NCBI GenBank assembly: GCA_041648155.1
Contig: JBAZPL010000139.1
Location: 1-6,789 of the forward strand
Reading direction: 5' to 3'
DNA: 6,789 nucleotides
DNA from: SSS58A sp041648155
GTDB taxonomy: Bacteria; Krumholzibacteriota; Krumholzibacteriia; Krumholzibacteriales; Krumholzibacteriaceae
Part shown: positions 1-5,981 of the stretch, one piece after another
Numbering within the stretch: the stretch's first letter is position 1
Layout: each line of letters begins with the position of its first letter
Program-made: the position numbers and the translations under genes
The notes under the pieces: generated by a model
The model's input: only the letters and a program-made list of their open reading frames with translations
The model's database searches: none
Told to the model about the DNA's origin: nothing

Positions 1-70
1 GATCGAACGGGTTAAGAAATACAGGGGGAATCGGAATTGCACAGGCCGGTTCCTCGTTGCGGGATTGGGC

Positions 71-103
71 GAATGCTTCCCTCGTGGGAAGCATTCTTTT
101 TTT
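71..103 (+). terminator. Rho-independent terminator
   Basis: A perfect 11-bp stem (71-81 GAATGCTTCCC with 86-96 GGGAAGCATTC) closes a TCGT loop (82-85) and is followed by seven T residues (97-103), the standard intrinsic terminator layout for + strand transcription. The opposite strand has no T-run after the stem, so it is one-directional. It presumably ends the transcript of a gene lying before the window. It sits only 15 nt ahead of the next start codon, leaving no room for a separate promoter between them, so partial read-through or attenuation of the downstream gene is possible. Confidence 0.9.
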
Positions 104-106
104 AAG

Positions 107-118
107 AAAGGATGATCT
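107..118 (+). promoter_or_regulatory. Ribosome binding site of the zinc-ribbon gene
   Basis: AAAGGA (107-112) lies 6 nt before the ATG at 119. The following bases, TGATCT, continue the match to the 16S rRNA 3' tail complement. It begins 3 nt after the terminator T-run and fixes the start of the downstream gene. Confidence 0.7.
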
Positions 119-838
119 ATGCCGACCGTCGAGGAGGACATACAGTTCCTCATCCAGATCGTCAAGAAGGATATGGAGATCAAGGAGAAGAAGAAGCTTC
201 TCGACTCCCTTCCTCCCCGGATCAAGGCGATCGACAGGGAAATCAAGAAAATGGATGAGAGCCTGAGCGAGACGAAACAGATCATCGAGAAGCTCGACAT
301 GGAAAAGCGACATATCGAACTGGAGCTCAAAACGCATCACGCGGAGCTTGAAAAGAAGAAAGAGGAACAGCGGCTTGTCAGGGACAACAAGGTATACCGT
401 GCGATTATCACGGAAATGGAATTCATCAACAAGAAAGTCGATCAGGCCGAGGAACGCATGCTGGCCGTTCTCGACGAAGGAGAGCTTCGACGCAACGAGA
501 TCCGGATCCTGACCGAGAAGATGAACGTCGAACGAGGCGCGCTGGTCGCCGAACAGGACAGAATGCAGAAGGAAGCGGGCGCAGCGGACGACTCTCTGAA
601 GATCCTCGAGGACGAGAAGCTCCGCATTCTCCCGCATATATCCGAGGAAATTCGCCGCCAGTACGCGCGGATCCGAACGGCGAAGGGAGATTCGGGCGTT
701 GCGAATCTCGTAGGGGATATTTGCCGGGGCTGCTACTCGCGGGTGCCCCCCCAGAGAGCGGCCGAAGTGCGGAGGAATGACCAGTTCATGAACTGCGAGG
801 TGTGCGGCAGGATCCTCGTTCATTATGAAGTATTCTGA
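119..838 (+). CDS. Coiled-coil protein with C-terminal C4 zinc ribbon (DUF164/CT398 family)
   Basis: A 239-residue protein. Residues about 5-185 are almost entirely charged heptad-like helix (long runs rich in K, E, R, L and I), predicting an extended antiparallel coiled-coil hairpin. The C-terminus carries a zinc ribbon with C202-x2-C205 and C226-x2-C229, the first pair followed by a VPPQ turn. The block near residues 89-102 (RDNKVYRAIITEME) matches the conserved N-x-x-Y/E-Y-x-x-x-x-x-E patch of this family. Members include Chlamydia CT398 (CdsZ) and Helicobacter HP0958 (FlgZ), reported to interact with secretion/flagellar components and sigma54. Most other members have no assigned role, so no specific function is claimed here. 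No signal peptide or membrane segment is seen, so it is cytosolic. The ATG is supported by AAAGGA 6 nt upstream. It is followed after 15 nt by the RNase HI gene and is probably co-transcribed with it. Confidence 0.85.
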   Translation: MPTVEEDIQFLIQIVKKDMEIKEKKKLLDSLPPRIKAIDREIKKMDESLSETKQIIEKLDMEKRHIELELKTHHAELEKKKEEQRLVRDNKVYRAIITEMEFINKKVDQAEERMLAVLDEGELRRNEIRILTEKMNVERGALVAEQDRMQKEAGAADDSLKILEDEKLRILPHISEEIRRQYARIRTAKGDSGVANLVGDICRGCYSRVPPQRAAEVRRNDQFMNCEVCGRILVHYEVF

Positions 839-853
839 TCCTTTGATACTCCG

Positions 854-1432
854 ATGAATGTGCAAAACCTGAAAACGCTTCTCGCGCTCATCGCGCGAGG
901 AAAAGATCTCGACGAGAGCTGGGAGGTCTCCGGTTTTTCGTCGCGCGCGGAAGCGAACGCCGCGATCGAGAGCCTCTCGCAATCGCTCGGCGACCCGCCT
1001 TCCGCCGTAAATCCGCGTGGTCTCGACCGCGCGATTCTTCATACCGACGGCGCTTCGCGCGGCAATCCGGGACCTTCCGCCATCGCCGCGATCATCCACC
1101 TGCCCACGGGAGAGGAGCTCGCGTCCGTCGCGAAGAGGATCGGGCGGGCGACGAATAACGTCGCCGAATACCGGGCCGTCATTGAAGGGATGAAGCTCGC
1201 CCGCGACATCGGCGTCCGCGAGATAACCGTGTACGTCGACAGCGAGCTCGTGATGAAACAGCTCACCGGCGCGTACCGGATCCGAAGCAAGGACCTCGAA
1301 CCGCTCGCGCGCGAGGTCGCGGCTGAAGCCCGGCATTTCGCGAAGTGCTCTTTCGAGCACGTGAAGCGGGAAGAGAACCGCGAGGCGGACCGGCTGGCGA
1401 ACGAAGCGCTCAACCGGATCGAGGATTCCTGA
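854..1432 (+). CDS. rnhA: Ribonuclease HI family protein with N-terminal extension
   Basis: A 192-residue protein expected to cleave the RNA strand of RNA/DNA hybrids (R-loops, primers) with two metal ions. The RNase H fold starts near residue 59. D65 lies in HTDGASRGNPGP, E105 in NNVAEYRA, D129 in YVDSELV and D179 in REENREADRLAN, giving a complete D-E-D-D active site. The segment between D129 and D179 is short and lacks the basic protrusion of E. coli RNase HI, so it resembles the compact archaeal/Gram-positive type. Residues 1-57 are extra: a helix (NLKTLLALIARG), a turn, then SSRAEANAAIESLSQSL, which could be a small helix-turn-helix-like or other helical domain. The ATG at 854 has no clear Shine-Dalgarno, so translation may be coupled to the upstream gene, whose stop is 15 nt away. 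The symbol is by family; the organism may have other RNase H genes. Confidence 0.88.
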   Translation: MNVQNLKTLLALIARGKDLDESWEVSGFSSRAEANAAIESLSQSLGDPPSAVNPRGLDRAILHTDGASRGNPGPSAIAAIIHLPTGEELASVAKRIGRATNNVAEYRAVIEGMKLARDIGVREITVYVDSELVMKQLTGAYRIRSKDLEPLAREVAAEARHFAKCSFEHVKREENREADRLANEALNRIEDS

Positions 1433-1503
1433 CCGGCGGCCCGTCGGAGCGCCGTACGCTTCGACGAGGGTTTGCGGGCGTTCAGGTCTGCGGACGTTCG
1501 CGC

Positions 1504-1532
1504 TTTACCTTTTCCATGCGCCGTGGTATATT
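1504..1532 (+). promoter_or_regulatory. Sigma70-type promoter of rnpB
   Basis: A -35 box TTTACC (1504-1509) and a -10 box TATATT (1527-1532) are separated by exactly 17 nt. Transcription would start near 1539, about 20 nt before the 5' strand of RNase P helix P1. The placement directly ahead of rnpB and the near-consensus boxes in GC-rich DNA make it convincing. The -10 hexamer is identical to that of the rplM promoter in this window. Confidence 0.75.
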
Positions 1533-1558
1533 CCCATCGATCGTTATTGCATGCGATG

Positions 1559-1923
1559 CGACGGAAGAGGAGACGGGGTGATCGCGAGCGCGCGAGCGCT
1601 CGAGGAAAGTCCGGGCTCCAGAGGGCAGGGTGCTGGGTAACGCCCAGTGGGGGTAACCCCAAGGAAAGTGCCACAGAAAATACACCGCCTCCGGTTCCGG
1701 AGGTAAGGGTGAAAAGGCGAGGTAAGAGCTCACCAGTACCGCCGGCGACGGCGGTAGCTAGGTAAACCCCACCCGGAGAAAGACCAAATAGGAGAGGAGA
1801 AGCGGCCCGCTTCGCTAGACTCTCGGGTAGGTCGCTAGAGGCTGCCGGCAACGTCAGCCCGAGACAAATGATCACCACCCGAACAGGGTACAGAACCCGG
1901 CTTACAAGTCTCCTTTACCGTCG
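1559..1923 (+). ncRNA. rnpB: RNase P RNA (bacterial type A)
   Basis: The catalytic RNA that removes 5' leaders from pre-tRNAs. The universal 5' core GAGGAAAGTCCGGGCTCC is at 1602-1619 and its 3' partner ACAGAACCCGGCTTA at 1890-1904, together forming P4. P1 pairs 1568-1574 (AGGAGAC) with 1908-1914 (GTCTCCT) and extends past an A/A mismatch to 1559/1923. P3 is a 7-bp hairpin with a GCGA tetraloop (1585-1602). A short P12 is 1688-1703. GGTAAGGGTGAAA-like, GGTAAAC and CCACCCGGAG blocks are conserved. The P16/P17 region (GGAGAG...CTCTC with an inner AAGC-GGCCCGC arm) supports the ancestral type A. P18 is 1840-1859 with a GCAA tetraloop. It has its own promoter. No intrinsic terminator follows, and recJ begins 44 nt later. 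End coordinates are from pairing and could be off by several nt. Confidence 0.96.
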
Positions 1924-1957
1924 CTCGCGAAAACGGCGTTCTCGCATCAAAAGAGAC

Positions 1958-1967
1958 AAGGTCCGCG
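1958..1967 (+). promoter_or_regulatory. Ribosome binding site of recJ
   Basis: AAGG (1958-1961) ends 6 nt before the ATG at 1968. It is a modest but correctly spaced Shine-Dalgarno site that supports this start. It lies only 35 nt after the 3' strand of RNase P helix P1. Confidence 0.5.
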
Positions 1968-3692
1968 ATGCAGGTCTGGGAAATCCAACCGGCTGACGAG
2001 CATCTCGAGAGCGAGCTTTCCCGGGCGCTGCTTCTCGGACCCCTCGAGGCGCGACTTCTCGCGTCGAGAGGCGTCCGAACGGTCGAAGACGCCGTTCGAT
2101 TCATCCATCCGAAGTTCGAACAGCTTCACGATCCGTTTCTCTTCAACGAAATGGAACGCGCGACGTGTCTGTTGCACGAGGCGATCGGGCGCGGCGAACG
2201 CATCCTCGTTCACGGAGACTACGACGCCGACGGCGTTTGCGGTACGGCGCTCCTCGTCGAGGTGCTCACGAAACTCGGCGCCGACGTCCATTTCTTCGTT
2301 CCCGACCGGGCGAAGGACGGGTACGGGCTCGCCCGGCGCGTGATGGACCGGGGGTTCGAGGCCGGGTTGAAGCTCGTCATCTCGGTCGACTGCGGATCGA
2401 GCGATCGCGAGGTCGTCGCGATGCTTGCCGCGCGGGGCGTCACCGTTCTCGTCACCGATCATCATGAAACGGCCGAGCGGATTCCGGAGGCGCACGGCTT
2501 CATCAATCCGAAGCTGCCCGGGGAGCGGTACCCGTTCAAGGAGCTCACCGGAGCGGGAGTCGCCTTCAAGCTCCTCCAGGGTCTCGAGAAAACGATGGGG
2601 CTCGATCTCCGTCTCGAGGAGCATCTCGACCTCGTCGCGCTCGGCACCCTCGGGGACAGCGGCGCCTTGCGCGGCGAGAACCGGATCATCGTGGCCGCTG
2701 GTTTCGAGCTCATGCAGGAATGGAAGAGGCCGGGCCTGCGGGCGCTGCGCGCGAGAAGCGGACTACCGGCGAGCGGCTTTTCGACACGGCAAGTGAGTTT
2801 TACCATCATCCCGAGGCTCAACTCGCCGGGGCGGATAGCAAGTGCTCGCGCCGTCGTTGAATTGCTCGTGACCAAAGATGAAGAGGAAGCGAAGAAAATT
2901 GCCGATGAGATCGAGAAGAGTAACGATCTTCGCAAGGAATTGGGCAACAGTGTCATCGATGATGCCGTCAAATCGGCCGAATACCGCGTCTGGCATCATG
3001 AGCCCAACGTGTTCGTGTTCTGGGGTTCGGATTGGCATCAGGGGGTTGTAGGAATCGCGGCGGCGCGCCTGGCCGAACGGTATAACATCCCGGCCGTGCT
3101 CATCGCCGTTCAGAATGGTTTCGGCAAGGGATCCGTTCGCTCAGCGGGCAAGGTGAACGTCAAGGAAGCGCTCGAACGCTGCTCGGAGCATCTCCTCGAG
3201 TTCGGCGGGCACAAGGAAGCAGGAGGGTTCAGCATCCGCGAGGAGGCGATTCCCGATTTCCATAAGATGTTCGAGGAGGTCGTCGTGGAGCTCTCCGCGT
3301 GTCCCGCGGCGCCGAGCATCCTCAAGGTCGACGCCGAGGTTTCCCTCGACGAGTGTTCGCTCGAGATGTTCTCGTTCATCGAGCGGCTCGGGCCGTTCGG
3401 CATGGGAAATACGGAACCCGTTTTGCTCATCCGCGATCTGGAGGTTCTCGAAGGCACGAAAATCGTCAGGGACGTTCATTTGAAAGTCGAGGCGCGGGAT
3501 CGGAGCGGGATGGCGCGCGACCTCATCGGATTCTCGCTCGCGGGCGCGTGGAAGCCCCCCGATCTAATCGGCTGCGCCGTCGACGTTCTCATCAATCTGA
3601 GGAAAAACGTGTATCAGGGCAAGGTGGAGTCGCAGCTCCAGATCATGGCGATCCGTTTATCCGAGCGCGCGCAGGGCGCCGGACCACTCTGA
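1968..3692 (+). CDS. recJ: Single-stranded-DNA-specific 5'-3' exonuclease RecJ
   Basis: A 574-residue protein, about the length of E. coli RecJ. DHH phosphoesterase motifs appear in order: HGDYDADG (82-89), VDCGSS (140-145), VTDHHE (162-167, the DHH signature) and ALGTLGD (224-230, with the metal-binding Asp at 230). PRLNSPGR (283-290) is the RecJ version of the RFNAAGR block. SDWHQGVVGIAA (354-365) opens the DHHA1 domain, with FGGHKEAGG (412-420) as its substrate-binding GGH motif. The C-terminal part (about 450-565) fits the RecJ OB-fold. RecJ degrades 5'-ended ssDNA in the cytoplasm during RecF-pathway recombination, mismatch repair and base excision repair, using Mn2+ or Mg2+. It follows rnpB without a visible terminator and is 18 nt from dtd, so it likely heads recJ-dtd-maf-mtnA. 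Codons for residues about 295-345 are markedly less GC-rich than their surroundings. Confidence 0.95.
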   Translation: MQVWEIQPADEHLESELSRALLLGPLEARLLASRGVRTVEDAVRFIHPKFEQLHDPFLFNEMERATCLLHEAIGRGERILVHGDYDADGVCGTALLVEVLTKLGADVHFFVPDRAKDGYGLARRVMDRGFEAGLKLVISVDCGSSDREVVAMLAARGVTVLVTDHHETAERIPEAHGFINPKLPGERYPFKELTGAGVAFKLLQGLEKTMGLDLRLEEHLDLVALGTLGDSGALRGENRIIVAAGFELMQEWKRPGLRALRARSGLPASGFSTRQVSFTIIPRLNSPGRIASARAVVELLVTKDEEEAKKIADEIEKSNDLRKELGNSVIDDAVKSAEYRVWHHEPNVFVFWGSDWHQGVVGIAAARLAERYNIPAVLIAVQNGFGKGSVRSAGKVNVKEALERCSEHLLEFGGHKEAGGFSIREEAIPDFHKMFEEVVVELSACPAAPSILKVDAEVSLDECSLEMFSFIERLGPFGMGNTEPVLLIRDLEVLEGTKIVRDVHLKVEARDRSGMARDLIGFSLAGAWKPPDLIGCAVDVLINLRKNVYQGKVESQLQIMAIRLSERAQGAGPL

Positions 3693-3696
3693 TCGC

Positions 3697-3710
3697 GAGG
3701 GGTGCGCGTG
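3697..3710 (+). promoter_or_regulatory. Ribosome binding site deciding the dtd start
   Basis: GAGGGG (3697-3702) lies 8 nt before ATG 3711. In-frame GTG codons at 3702 and 3708 would overlap or abut this site, so ATG 3711 is preferred. It also gives the usual MRVVVQRV N-terminus of the family. Confidence 0.7.
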
Positions 3711-4163
3711 ATGCGCGTCGTCGTCCAGCGTGTGAGCGAAGCGAGCGTCGAAGTCGACGGTAAAACAGTCTCCTCGATCGGCGCGGGGCTCCTCGTTCTC
3801 GCCGCGTTCAGGAGCGGCGACTCGGAACCGGATCTCGAATGGATGGCGCGGAAGTGCCTCGATCTCAGAATTTTCGAGGACGAGGGAGACAAAATGAACC
3901 GCTCGGTACTCGACGTCGGGGGAGACGTGCTCGTCGTGTCGCAATTCACCCTGTACGGCGAATGCCGGAAGGGAAGACGCCCCGATTTCCTCGCGAGCGC
4001 CCCCGCCGAGGAAGCGAGGGCCCTGTACCGGAAATTCCTCGAAATCATGAGCGGGTACCATCCGAAGATCGCCGAGGGGGTCTTCGGCGCGAAGATGAAC
4101 GTCCGTCTCGTCAACGACGGTCCCGTGACGCTCATCATCGACCGCGGTCCCGGGGAGGCATGA
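3711..4163 (+). CDS. dtd: D-aminoacyl-tRNA deacylase
   Basis: A 150-residue cytosolic homodimer-type enzyme that hydrolyses D-aminoacyl-tRNA (and mischarged glycyl-tRNA(Ala)), keeping D-amino acids out of proteins. The N-terminus MRVVVQRVSEASVEVDG is typical. LDLRIFEDEGDKMNRS (50-65) matches the conserved central block. SQFTLYG (77-83) is the SQxxT active-site motif. NVRLVNDGPVTLIID (130-144) contains the Gly-cisPro pair (G137-P138) that is inserted into the partner subunit's active site and enforces chirality. The length equals that of family members (about 145-150). The gene sits 18 nt after recJ and 16 nt before maf, indicating co-transcription. A start at GTG 3702 would add only three residues (MRV) and is less likely given the Shine-Dalgarno position. 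Confidence 0.96.
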   Translation: MRVVVQRVSEASVEVDGKTVSSIGAGLLVLAAFRSGDSEPDLEWMARKCLDLRIFEDEGDKMNRSVLDVGGDVLVVSQFTLYGECRKGRRPDFLASAPAEEARALYRKFLEIMSGYHPKIAEGVFGAKMNVRLVNDGPVTLIIDRGPGEA

Positions 4164-4179
4164 GGGAGGTGCGGGCGCG
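4164..4179 (+). promoter_or_regulatory. Ribosome binding site of maf
   Basis: A strong GGGAGGT (4164-4170) immediately follows the dtd stop codon and lies 9 nt before ATG 4180, supporting both the start and independent translation initiation of maf within the operon. Confidence 0.7.
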
Positions 4180-4794
4180 ATGAATCCGTTTCTGGGACCC
4201 GAGCTGCAGCGGGACCTCGTTCTCGCCTCCGCGTCGCCGCGCCGGAGGGAGATACTTGAGCGGCTCGGTTTCGAGTTCGAGGTGCTGCCGGCGGGCGTCG
4301 AGGAAAACGATATCACGTGCGCCGATCACGCGCGTTTTGCGGTCCTGCTCGCCGTGAGAAAGGCGGAGGCGGCGCGCCGGACGAGACCGCTCGCGACCGT
4401 CATCGCCGCCGACACGATCGTCGTGTGCGGCGACGCGAGGCTCGGGAAGCCGGTCGACGAAGCGGACGCCTCTTCGATGCTGCGCTCGCTCTCCGGCCGT
4501 GCGCACGAGGTTATCACGGGTGTGGCGGTCATCGCGCCGGACGGAAGGCGTCTCGCTGAAGCCGAGCGGACTCGCGTATATTTCCGAGCCCTTTCCGAAG
4601 AAGAAGTGGCGCGGTACGTCGCGACGGGCGAGCCGTTCGGCAAGGCCGGAGCGTACGCGATACAGGGGTACGCGGCACCGTTCATTCAAAAGATTGAAGG
4701 CTGCTATTTCAACGTCGTCGGACTGCCGGTGAGTCTTCTTTTCACGATGCTCTCGAAGCTCGAAGGGACGGGGGATGATTCTGCCAACGGTTGA
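4180..4794 (+). CDS. maf: Maf-family nucleoside triphosphate pyrophosphatase (YhdE/dTTP-UTP type)
   Basis: A 204-residue cytosolic enzyme predicted to hydrolyse dTTP, UTP and modified pyrimidine nucleotides to the monophosphate plus pyrophosphate. It is a house-cleaning enzyme historically linked to septum inhibition. Visible motifs are LVLASASPRRREIL (13-26, phosphate-binding S/R loop), AADTIV (76-81, general-base Asp78), LGKP (88-91), LSGRAHEVITGV (104-115), EPFGKAGAYAIQG (151-163) and GCYFNVVGLP (174-183). The KAGAYAIQG sequence fits the YhdE subfamily; the YceF (m7GTP) subfamily has a different residue set here. The length is near the usual 190-205. The first ten residues precede the conserved core but the strong Shine-Dalgarno supports ATG 4180. 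The last 20 bases overlap the start of mtnA, suggesting translational coupling. Exact substrate preference is inferred. Confidence 0.94.
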   Translation: MNPFLGPELQRDLVLASASPRRREILERLGFEFEVLPAGVEENDITCADHARFAVLLAVRKAEAARRTRPLATVIAADTIVVCGDARLGKPVDEADASSMLRSLSGRAHEVITGVAVIAPDGRRLAEAERTRVYFRALSEEEVARYVATGEPFGKAGAYAIQGYAAPFIQKIEGCYFNVVGLPVSLLFTMLSKLEGTGDDSANG

Positions 4795-5923
4795 TTACCG
4801 GCGGGGGGCCGTCGAGATCATCGACCAGACGCTCCTCCCGTGGGAGGAACGGATCGTGCGGCTCGCCGGTCTCGAGGAGACCGCCGAGGCGATCAGATCT
4901 CTCCGGGTCCGCGGCGCCCCGGCGATCGGCATCGCCGCGGCATACGGCATGCTCGTCGCGCTCGAAAACTTCCTTGTCGAGCGATTGCGGCCGCCCCGCG
5001 GGTATTTACCCGCGGAACGCCTGTCGGCGCCCCGCGGGTATTTCTTCGACCGTGCCGAAGGAGCGCCGGTCCTCGACGCCGCGCTCATCGACGTAAGCGA
5101 CGTGCGCCTCCGGCTCGCATCCGCGAGGGAGACGCTCGCCGCGACCAGGCCGACCGCGGTCAATCTCTCCTGGGCGCTTGAAAGGGTAGCGAGGGCCGCG
5201 GCAGCGGCGGGGAGCGATCCGGCGGCCGTATGCTCGGCGGTCGCGAGAGAAGCGTTCGCCATACACGCCGAGGAGCTCGAGATCGAGTACGCGATCGGGA
5301 GGAACGGCGCGGTCTTCATCAGGGACGGCATGAATATCCTGACCCACTGCAACGCGGGAGGGCTCGCGACGGCCGGCTACGGCACCGCGCTCGGCGTTCT
5401 CTACGCGGCGTGGGAGGATGGAAAGCGCTTCCACGTATACGTCGACGAAACGCGTCCCCTCCTGCAGGGCGCGCGTCTCACGGCGTGGGAGCTTGCGAAA
5501 CGGGGAATTCCCCATACGCTTCTCTGCGAGGGAGCGGCGGCGTCTCTCTTCGCGGCGGGATCGGTGGACGCGGTCGTCGTCGGCGCCGACCGGATCGCCG
5601 CCAACGGAGACGTCGCGAACAAGATCGGAACCCTTGGTCTCGCCGTGCTCTGCGAGAAGTTCGCACGGCCGCTCTATGTCGCGGCGCCCTGGTCGACGTT
5701 CGATCTCGACACGGCATCCGGCCGGGACATCCCGATCGAGGAGCGGCCGTTCGCCGAGGTGGTATCTTTCGGGGGAGTGAGGACGGCGCCCGACGGCACG
5801 ATCGCTTACAATCCAGCCTTCGACGTCACTCCCGCTTCATTGATTACCGCCATCATCACCGATCGTGGAGTGCTGGAGGCTCCCAATAGCCTTAAAATAA
5901 ATAAGTTGACGGCTGTTAAATGA
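4775..5923 (+). CDS. mtnA: S-methyl-5-thioribose-1-phosphate isomerase with internal insertion
   Basis: A 382-residue protein of the eIF2B-like fold. It converts 5-methylthioribose 1-phosphate to 5-methylthioribulose 1-phosphate in methionine salvage. Family signatures are DQTLLP (17-22), VRGAPAIG (45-52), RPTAVNLSWAL (125-135), ILTHCNAGGLATAGYGTALG (188-207, catalytic Cys192), ETRPLLQGARLTAWEL (225-240), VVGADRIAANGDVANKIGT (268-286, catalytic Asp272) and NPAFDVTP (346-353). The usual length is about 340-355. The excess lies between residues about 68 and 108, where PPRGYLPAERLSAPRGYFF is encoded by interlaced direct and inverted repeats (see the repeat entry). The frame stays open and all catalytic residues are present, so the enzyme is probably active. 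ATG 4775 overlaps the 3' end of maf by 20 nt and is preceded by a G-rich AGGGACGGGG stretch. The tail NSLKINKLTAVK is AT-rich and unconserved. Confidence 0.94.
   Translation: MILPTVDYRRGAVEIIDQTLLPWEERIVRLAGLEETAEAIRSLRVRGAPAIGIAAAYGMLVALENFLVERLRPPRGYLPAERLSAPRGYFFDRAEGAPVLDAALIDVSDVRLRLASARETLAATRPTAVNLSWALERVARAAAAAGSDPAAVCSAVAREAFAIHAEELEIEYAIGRNGAVFIRDGMNILTHCNAGGLATAGYGTALGVLYAAWEDGKRFHVYVDETRPLLQGARLTAWELAKRGIPHTLLCEGAAASLFAAGSVDAVVVGADRIAANGDVANKIGTLGLAVLCEKFARPLYVAAPWSTFDLDTASGRDIPIEERPFAEVVSFGGVRTAPDGTIAYNPAFDVTPASLITAIITDRGVLEAPNSLKINKLTAVK
4993..5043 (+). repeat. Interlaced direct/inverted repeat inside mtnA
   Basis: A 15-bp sequence (GCCCCGCGGGTATTT) occurs exactly twice, at 4993-5007 and 5029-5043, with a 36-bp period (in frame). 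Between and overlapping them is the inverse arm TACCCGCGG (5007-5015). It is complementary to CCGCGGGTA at 4996-5004 (2-nt centre) and to CCGCGGGTA at 5032-5040. The second pairing encloses CGCC-TGTC-GGCG (5018-5029), giving a 34-nt cruciform-capable hairpin. Both copies encode PRGY. It falls within the extra segment of MtnA. It could be a palindromic insertion element or a 1.4-copy tandem duplication; I recognise no named family. Confidence 0.85.
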
Positions 5924-5981
5924 ATCGTTGGTGCCGCGTGGCCCGGGCACGAGGCACATTCGCCATAATATGAATACATCC

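Noticed and set aside
1..15. Possible last codons of an upstream gene (D-R-T-G then TAA)
   Set aside because: Four codons are too few to support a gene. It would fit the terminator at 71-103, but other frames are also open across the edge.
1039..1878. A 279-codon open frame on the minus strand across rnhA and rnpB
   Set aside because: It is antisense to a clear RNase HI gene and to RNase P RNA, has a low-complexity R/S/A-rich translation with no recognisable motif, and reflects GC-rich shadow coding.
1927..1945. Imperfect hairpin after rnpB as a terminator
   Set aside because: It has one A/C mismatch and a 3-nt loop, and is followed by ATCAAAAG rather than a T-run.
1947..2624. Long minus-strand open frames opposite recJ, and similar ones opposite dtd, maf, mtnA and rplM
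   Set aside because: All lie on the complementary strand of well-supported enzymes, show no family motifs, and are expected from strong third-position G/C bias.
4993..5043. CRISPR array or tandem-repeat locus
   Set aside because: There are only two short copies 36 bp apart, inside an uninterrupted enzyme reading frame, with no cas genes.
5931..5950. GTGCC/GGCAC stem after mtnA as a terminator
   Set aside because: It has only 5 bp, a 10-nt loop and no T-run.
5964..5969. CATAAT as an alternative -10 box for rplM
   Set aside because: No acceptable -35 hexamer lies 16-18 nt upstream (the position reads GCCCGG). The promoter at 5996-6024 is far better.
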